Shown here piece after piece: positions 6,263 through 10,371 of a stretch of 10,371 bases of DNA. The first letter of the stretch is position 1, and each line of letters begins with the position of its first letter. Below the pieces are notes generated by a model. That model was not told where the DNA came from, made no database searches, and saw only the letters and a list, made by a program, of their open reading frames with translations. This DNA comes from Myxococcota bacterium. GTDB lineage: Bacteria; Myxococcota_C; UBA6777. The translations under genes were made by a program, and so were the position numbers. Location of the stretch: contig CAUJFU010000066.1 of assembly GCA_963169055.1 (NCBI GenBank), positions 1 through 10,371 of the forward strand, given 5' to 3'.

Positions 6263-6291
6263 TTGCAAGCGCGACTGCTTCGGATTATAGT
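6263..6291 (+). promoter_or_regulatory. Likely sigma-70-type promoter of alaS
   Basis: TTGCAA (6263-6268, 4 of 6 to consensus) and TATAGT (6286-6291, 5 of 6) are separated by exactly 17 nt. Transcription would start near 6298, giving an alaS leader of roughly 68 nt that contains the hairpin at 6308-6334. This is the best promoter match in the window. It is a pattern match only. Confidence 0.5.
6284..6289 (-). promoter_or_regulatory. Consensus -10 (TATAAT) for leftward transcription, overlapping the alaS -10
   Basis: Read leftward, 6289-6284 is a perfect TATAAT. The matching -35 region (around 6306-6312) is poor. If active, it would drive the pseudouridine synthase gene with a leader of about 215 nt that includes the 74-bp element in reverse orientation and the weak terminator-like hairpin at 6097-6116. 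Because it overlaps the alaS -10, the two promoters could not be bound at once. Confidence 0.3.
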
Positions 6292-6307
6292 TTCGCGCCA
6301 AGTTTTC

Positions 6308-6334
6308 AGGAGGGTTCTTACCTAGAAACCTCTT
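6308..6334 (+). promoter_or_regulatory. Hairpin in the alaS 5' leader
   Basis: GAGG-G-TTCT (6310-6318), loop TACCT (6319-6323) and AGAA-A-CCTC (6324-6332) form two 4-bp stems around a single G-A mismatch, extended by a G-T wobble and an A-T pair. It would lie at about +10 to +37 of the alaS transcript and encloses an SD-like AGGAGGG. Three T follow, too few for a clear terminator. It could be a regulatory or stability hairpin, or a protein-binding palindrome. Confidence 0.35.
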
Positions 6335-6365
6335 TGCGTCAAGCCAAAAGAAAGGATGTTAGCCC

Positions 6366-9062
6366 GTGTCGAGATCATCCAGCAAGCCGTCCCCTCGAAG
6401 TGCCAAAGAGATCCGAGAGCGTTTTCTTTCTTATTTTCAAGAGCGCGGTCACGCGTTGGTTGCGTCGTCTTCGCTGGTGCCAGCGGACGATCCAACGTTG
6501 TTGTTCACGAATGCCGGAATGGTCCAATTCAAGGACTTTTTTGCGGGAGTGCGGCCAGCGCCGTATGAGATGGCGGTGTCGTGCCAGCGCTGTGTGCGTG
6601 CGGGTGGAAAGCACAACGATCTGGAGAATGTGGGATTTACCCCTCGGCATCATACGCTGTTTGAGATGTTGGGGAACTTTTCTTTTGGTGCGTATTTCAA
6701 GCGGGAAGCGATTCGCTATGCTTGGGAGTTTTTGACGTTGGAGCTAGGGATCGACAAAGAGCGTTTGTGGGTGACGGTGTTTGCGGGGGAAGAGGGCATT
6801 CCTTCGGATGAAGAGGCGTTTGCGATTTGGACGGAAGAAATGGGGGTTCCTGCGGGGCGTGTGCAACGCCTTGGAAGCAAGGAAAACTTTTGGGCGATGG
6901 GTGACACAGGCCCGTGTGGGCCTTGTTCGGAGATCCACTTTGATCGGGGTCCACAATACGATCCGCCCGGGGTGACCGATAGTACACCTGCGGATGATAC
7001 AGGCCGATATGTGGAGGTGTGGAACCTTGTGTTCATGCAGTTCAATCGCCAAGAAAGCGGAGAATACAAGCCGTTGCCGAAGCCAGCGATCGATACGGGG
7101 ATGGGTTTGGAAAGGATCGCGATGGCGTTGATGGGCTTGCCAAGCAACTATGAAACAGATGCGTTTATGCCGTTGATCGACAAGATCGCGAGCGGTGTAA
7201 GCAAAGAATACCGCCAAGACAATGCAGACGATGTGTCGATGCGTGTCGTGGCGGATCATGCCCGATCGACGGCTTTTTTGATTGCAGACGGCGTGTTGCC
7301 AAGCAACGAAGGCCGTGGGTATGTGTTGCGTCGGATCATGCGGCGGGCGATTCGACACGGGGATCGCTTGGGCTACAAAGAAGCGTTTTTTCATCGTGTG
7401 TGTGAGGAAGTGGTGCGGCAGATGGAAGATATCTACCCGCAGCTACAGCAGCAAAAGCGGACGATCGTGGAAGCGGTGCAGCGCGAAGAAGAACGATTTC
7501 GCAACACGCTGGAGCGAGGTTTGAAGCTGCTTGAAGAAGAGATGGCGCAGCTTCAAAAGCAAGGCGCGACCGAGATCCCGGGCGAAGTCTTGTTCCGTCT
7601 TTATGATACACACGGCTTCCCTCCCGATCTTACGCGTGTGATTGGTGCAGAACATGGCTTTGCTTCGGATGAACAGGGCTTTGAGCGTTGTATGAAAGAG
7701 CAACAAGAAAGCGGTCAGGCTTCTTGGAAAGGCGCAGACACGCACAGCCAAGAGATCTACCAAGAAGTGCTCAAAGAAGTCGGACCGACGGTCTTTTTGG
7801 GGTATGAGGCTGAGGCTGCACAATCCACGATCCGCGCAATGGTGGTTCAAGGGGAGCGCGTGGCAACAGCGACGCAAGGCCAAACGCTGACGGTGTTTGT
7901 GGATCAGACGCCGTTTTATGGTGAGTCGGGCGGTCAGGTCGGTGACCAAGGAACGATCATCACGGAGAGTGGGACGATTCGGATCACAGATACCCAAAAG
8001 CCGTTGCCTGATCTGTTTGCTCACACAGGCGAAGTGGTCGAGGGTGTCGTTCAGTTGGGCCAGAATGCGACGCTTGAAGTGGAGCATGGCCGGCGCAGCG
8101 ATATCCGCCGCAATCACAGCGCAACCCACTTGCTGCATTGGGCGTTGCGCAAGCATCTCGGCGAACACGTCCGTCAGGCAGGTTCGTTGGTGTCTCCTGA
8201 GCGGCTGCGTTTTGACTTTGCGCACTACGAAGCGATCACGCCCGAAGAGATCCGACAGATCGAGCAGGATGTGAACTTATTGATCCGAGAGAACGCACCC
8301 ACAAAAACGGAAGTGGTTGGTTTTGAGGATGCGAAAAAAGCGGGTGCGATGGCGTTGTTTGGCGAAAAGTACGGCGATGCGGTGCGGATGGTGCGGATCG
8401 GCCCGACTTTAGAGCTTTGCGGTGGGACGCATGTACAACGCAGCGGAGATATCGGCCAATTGCGCGTGATCTCGGAGCAAGGGATCCAAGCAGGGGTTCG
8501 GCGGATCGAGGCGATCACAGGAACCATCGCAGATCAGCAAAGCCGCGATTGGTTCGAGCAATTGCAAACGTTGTCGGGGATGTTGCGTTGTCGCGTTGAG
8601 GAAGTTCCCGAACGCATCGAGAAGATGCAACAACAGCTCAAGAACCTACAAAAAGAAGTGGATCGATTGAAGGTGAAAGCAGCCCAGTCGGGACAAAACC
8701 AAAGCGATCCGTTGAGCCAAGCCCAAGATATCGCAGGGATCAAGGTGCTATCTTTGCGCACCGATCTGGATGATCCCAAAGCGATCCGCGATCTTGCGGA
8801 TCAGTTTCTCGCTCGCCTCAAGAGTGGTGTGGTGATTCTAGGTGGTGCGCAAAAAGACAAAGCTGCGTTGTGCGTCATGGTGTCGAAAGATCTCCAAACG
8901 CGCCTTTCAGCGGGCAAGATTGTGGGGCCTTTGGCGTCGTTGCTTGGTGGCAAAGGCGGCGGGCGGCCTGATATGGCGCAAGGCGGAGGCCCCGATGTGG
9001 CGCGGTTGGACGAAGTTCTTGAGCAAGCCCCACAACAGCTCGCGCAAATGCTTCAAGCCTAG
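6366..9062 (+). CDS. alaS: Alanine--tRNA ligase (AlaRS)
   Basis: This 898-residue cytoplasmic class II synthetase charges tRNA-Ala and hydrolyses mischarged Ser/Gly-tRNA-Ala. The catalytic core has HNDLENVG (83-90), RHHTLFEMLGNFSFG (94-108) and motif 3 GMGLERI (245-251). The editing domain carries the metal ligands H584 and H588 (HSATH) with C685 and H689 (CGGTH). A coiled-coil-like segment (about 745-772) links to the C-Ala domain, which ends with the typical Gly-rich 'GGKGGGRPDMAQGGG' (861-875). Length is close to the usual 870-900. The start is GTG at 6366, preceded by AAAGGA (6351-6356) at 9-nt spacing; the first ten residues are a Ser/Pro-rich tail before the conserved core. A good promoter and a leader hairpin lie upstream. 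All key residues look intact. Confidence 0.98.
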   Translation: MSRSSSKPSPRSAKEIRERFLSYFQERGHALVASSSLVPADDPTLLFTNAGMVQFKDFFAGVRPAPYEMAVSCQRCVRAGGKHNDLENVGFTPRHHTLFEMLGNFSFGAYFKREAIRYAWEFLTLELGIDKERLWVTVFAGEEGIPSDEEAFAIWTEEMGVPAGRVQRLGSKENFWAMGDTGPCGPCSEIHFDRGPQYDPPGVTDSTPADDTGRYVEVWNLVFMQFNRQESGEYKPLPKPAIDTGMGLERIAMALMGLPSNYETDAFMPLIDKIASGVSKEYRQDNADDVSMRVVADHARSTAFLIADGVLPSNEGRGYVLRRIMRRAIRHGDRLGYKEAFFHRVCEEVVRQMEDIYPQLQQQKRTIVEAVQREEERFRNTLERGLKLLEEEMAQLQKQGATEIPGEVLFRLYDTHGFPPDLTRVIGAEHGFASDEQGFERCMKEQQESGQASWKGADTHSQEIYQEVLKEVGPTVFLGYEAEAAQSTIRAMVVQGERVATATQGQTLTVFVDQTPFYGESGGQVGDQGTIITESGTIRITDTQKPLPDLFAHTGEVVEGVVQLGQNATLEVEHGRRSDIRRNHSATHLLHWALRKHLGEHVRQAGSLVSPERLRFDFAHYEAITPEEIRQIEQDVNLLIRENAPTKTEVVGFEDAKKAGAMALFGEKYGDAVRMVRIGPTLELCGGTHVQRSGDIGQLRVISEQGIQAGVRRIEAITGTIADQQSRDWFEQLQTLSGMLRCRVEEVPERIEKMQQQLKNLQKEVDRLKVKAAQSGQNQSDPLSQAQDIAGIKVLSLRTDLDDPKAIRDLADQFLARLKSGVVILGGAQKDKAALCVMVSKDLQTRLSAGKIVGPLASLLGGKGGGRPDMAQGGGPDVARLDEVLEQAPQQLAQMLQA

Positions 9063-9239
9063 AATTCAACACGAGCGGGAGGGGGGCTGTTTTGGGCCGA
9101 AGATTGCGAGTCGATGTGCTTTGTGTTAACGTCGCGGTTTCTGGGTACGCGATCCGTTTTGTGCAAGGAACATCGCTAGATACTGCGTTGTTTGCGCGCA
9201 TCTTTTCCGTCCCCCGCATCGTACGACTCCCTTTCTGAT

Positions 9240-9245
9240 AAGGAG
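9240..9245 (+). promoter_or_regulatory. Ribosome binding site fixing a GTG start
   Basis: AAGGAG ends 7 nt before GTG 9253, an ideal arrangement. It decides the start of the PilZ-like gene, which has no nearby in-frame ATG until residue 33, inside the domain. The rest of the 190-nt gap after alaS shows no clear terminator and only a weak promoter-like pair (TTTTGT at 9157-9162, GATACT at 9179-9184). Confidence 0.75.
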
Positions 9246-9252
9246 TGCAGGC

Positions 9253-10371
9253 GTGCACGAGGATTACATCTCCATCAAAGTTCGCTTGAAGTATGCAGAT
9301 ATCGAGACCTTCCAGAGTAAGTTTGCGCCGTACGTCAGCCCATTTGGTATGTTTCTACCAAGCCGAAATCTCCAACCTGTCGGTAGTTTGGTTGAGTTTA
9401 CGTTTTATCTTTCAAACGATGAGACGCTGTTTCAAGGGCGCGGTCGCGTTGTGGCTGTGTACACGCAAGAATCCCATGCAGCCGCAGGGATGGGACTTCA
9501 ATTTTTGGAACTCACGCCGCGCACGCATCGCCTTTTGGGCAATATCTTGCGGCGAAAGGTTCCCCGATCACAGCTCGTCCCCGATCTTCCGCCTTCTGAG
9601 ATCGGAACGTTCTCAGGATCGACAGACGATCAGCCCTCTCCGTTGTCTGTTTCTCAACCGCCGATCGAGATGCCCAATCGACCGAGTATTAGCGCACCTG
9701 TGTTTTCTGCAACACCTCCCCCCAGTCCTTCTGCAACCTACCCGCACAACCCGCCGCTTTTCAACGCAGCAGGAGAAGAACAACCCATCGGTGATGAATT
9801 TCCTTTGCCGATGGAGTCCTCTGCGATCATTCCCACGTTCATGTCTCCTCACCGACCGCAGCCTCCACGCACGGCTCCACCACCAAGCGCCTCCCCGATG
9901 CCCCCAACGCCTACTCCTGTGTCTTTGCAAGCGAATCTTCCACCCGTAATCCAAGGCAGTTTCTTTCCACCAGAGACCATCTCTCGTTCTGCCTACCCTT
10001 CGTCAGAACCTGCCCCAGTACTTGGGCGCCCTGTCACTTCGCCGCCTCCGTCGTTTGGGCGCGAAGGAACTCCACCTCCACAATCTCCGCAGCCATCGTA
10101 TCCTCCGCAGCCATCGTATCCTCCGCAGCCATCGCATCTTCCACAGCCATCGCATCTTCCGCCCGCCCTCTCTCGAACGTCTCCACCACCATCCGCACAA
10201 CCGCCACCATCGCCGTTGCTTTCGTCCTCCCCGCAGCAATCCCCGCAACCGTTGTCTCCGCCGCCACAGCCGCCACAGCCGCCACAGCCGCCACGTCCTC
10301 CACAACCGAGCATCTTTTCGCGCACAGGCGCGATGCAACGGCCAACGCTGGGTGCCCCGTCCGTTCAGGCC
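9253..10371 (+). CDS. PilZ-like domain protein with long Pro/Ser/Gln-rich tail (3' end beyond window)
   Basis: The frame is open from GTG 9253 to the window end (373 residues, no stop). Residues about 5-102 look like a PilZ domain of the type recurring in Myxococcus-like genomes (TIGR02266-like): an initial basic strand (9-13), 'YVSPFGMFLPS' (27-37), 'PVGSLVEFTF' (42-51) and 'GMGLQFLEL' (79-87). The c-di-GMP motifs are degenerate: the D/N-x-S-x-x-G box reads Y27-V-S29-P-F-G32, and only one arginine (R11) stands where R-x-x-x-R is expected, so ligand binding is doubtful. From about 110 on, the protein is low-complexity, rich in Pro, Ser and Gln, with hexapeptide repeats P-Q-P-S-(Y/H)-(P/L). 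No signal peptide or membrane segment is seen. Partners are unknown; a C-terminal domain may follow outside the window. Confidence 0.8.
   Translation, partial: MHEDYISIKVRLKYADIETFQSKFAPYVSPFGMFLPSRNLQPVGSLVEFTFYLSNDETLFQGRGRVVAVYTQESHAAAGMGLQFLELTPRTHRLLGNILRRKVPRSQLVPDLPPSEIGTFSGSTDDQPSPLSVSQPPIEMPNRPSISAPVFSATPPPSPSATYPHNPPLFNAAGEEQPIGDEFPLPMESSAIIPTFMSPHRPQPPRTAPPPSASPMPPTPTPVSLQANLPPVIQGSFFPPETISRSAYPSSEPAPVLGRPVTSPPPSFGREGTPPPQSPQPSYPPQPSYPPQPSHLPQPSHLPPALSRTSPPPSAQPPPSPLLSSSPQQSPQPLSPPPQPPQPPQPPRPPQPSIFSRTGAMQRPTLGAPSVQA
10087..10158 (+). repeat. 18-bp tandem repeat, four copies, in the PilZ-like gene
   Basis: Four head-to-tail 18-bp units start at 10087, 10105, 10123 and 10141. The first two are identical; the third differs at two positions and the fourth at one more. 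They encode PQPSYP, PQPSYP, PQPSHL and PQPSHL. The frame-preserving unit and near identity suggest recent duplication within the low-complexity tail. Confidence 0.9.
10261..10287 (+). repeat. 9-bp tandem repeat CCGCCACAG, three copies, in the PilZ-like gene
   Basis: Three exact copies of CCGCCACAG are followed by a partial fourth (CCGCCACGT). They encode P-P-Q repeats in the Pro-rich tail. Confidence 0.85.

Noticed and set aside
6062-6301. Upstream in-frame extension of the pseudouridine synthase gene, with an ATG at 6301 adding 80 residues
   Set aside because: It would translate the 74-bp hairpin repeat and the promoter-like region, has no ribosome site of note, and adds nothing resembling the family's N-terminus.
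9993-10345. Leftward Gly/Cys/Trp-rich open frames antisense to the PilZ-like gene tail
   Set aside because: They are reverse-strand readings of the Pro-rich repeats and have no independent support.

Overview
The window looks like a chromosomal stretch from a moderately GC-rich Gram-negative bacterium. It encodes a TolC-type outer-membrane channel and an MlaC/Ttg2D-type periplasmic lipid carrier. It also encodes a GAF/AAA+/Fis sigma-54 activator and a PilZ protein of the type common in Myxococcus-like genomes. A Myxococcota/Deltaproteobacteria-like host is therefore my best guess, but it is an inference from gene content only. I see no phage, plasmid, transposase, CRISPR or toxin genes, and no tRNA or rRNA.

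Layout. Positions 1-404 are non-coding: a 74-bp two-hairpin repeat (7-80) and the upstream region of the first gene. A sigma-54 activator runs rightward (405-2054). It converges on a leftward set: an RluA-family pseudouridine synthase (4844-6061), a TolC-family protein (3012-4631) and an MlaC-family protein (2271-2981). The last two are 30 nt apart and are probably co-transcribed. The 216-nt convergent gap carries a perfect 20-bp palindrome. Alanyl-tRNA synthetase (6366-9062) runs rightward, divergent from the pseudouridine synthase. The 304-nt divergent gap holds a second, inverted copy of the 74-bp element, overlapping divergent promoter-like sites and a leader hairpin before alaS. The last gene (9253 to the window end, GTG start, 3' end missing) encodes a PilZ-like domain followed by a long Pro/Ser/Gln-rich tail built partly of tandem repeats.

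How the parts relate. alaS and the pseudouridine synthase both serve translation and share a regulatory region. The TolC/MlaC pair suggests a cell-envelope transport module whose other parts would lie elsewhere. The activator and the PilZ protein are signalling proteins, with no visible link to their neighbours beyond adjacency.

Most notable observations: (1) two 74-bp copies match at 50 of 74 positions without gaps, with paired compensatory changes in both hairpins; (2) the activator's GAF domain carries an NKFDE-type motif known from cyclic-nucleotide-binding GAF domains; (3) a low-complexity insert of about 105 residues splits the S4 and catalytic domains of the pseudouridine synthase; (4) the TolC-MlaC pairing without mlaDEF. 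Nothing here proves a wholly new system. The hairpin repeat family and the possible cyclic-nucleotide input to a sigma-54 activator are the best leads.
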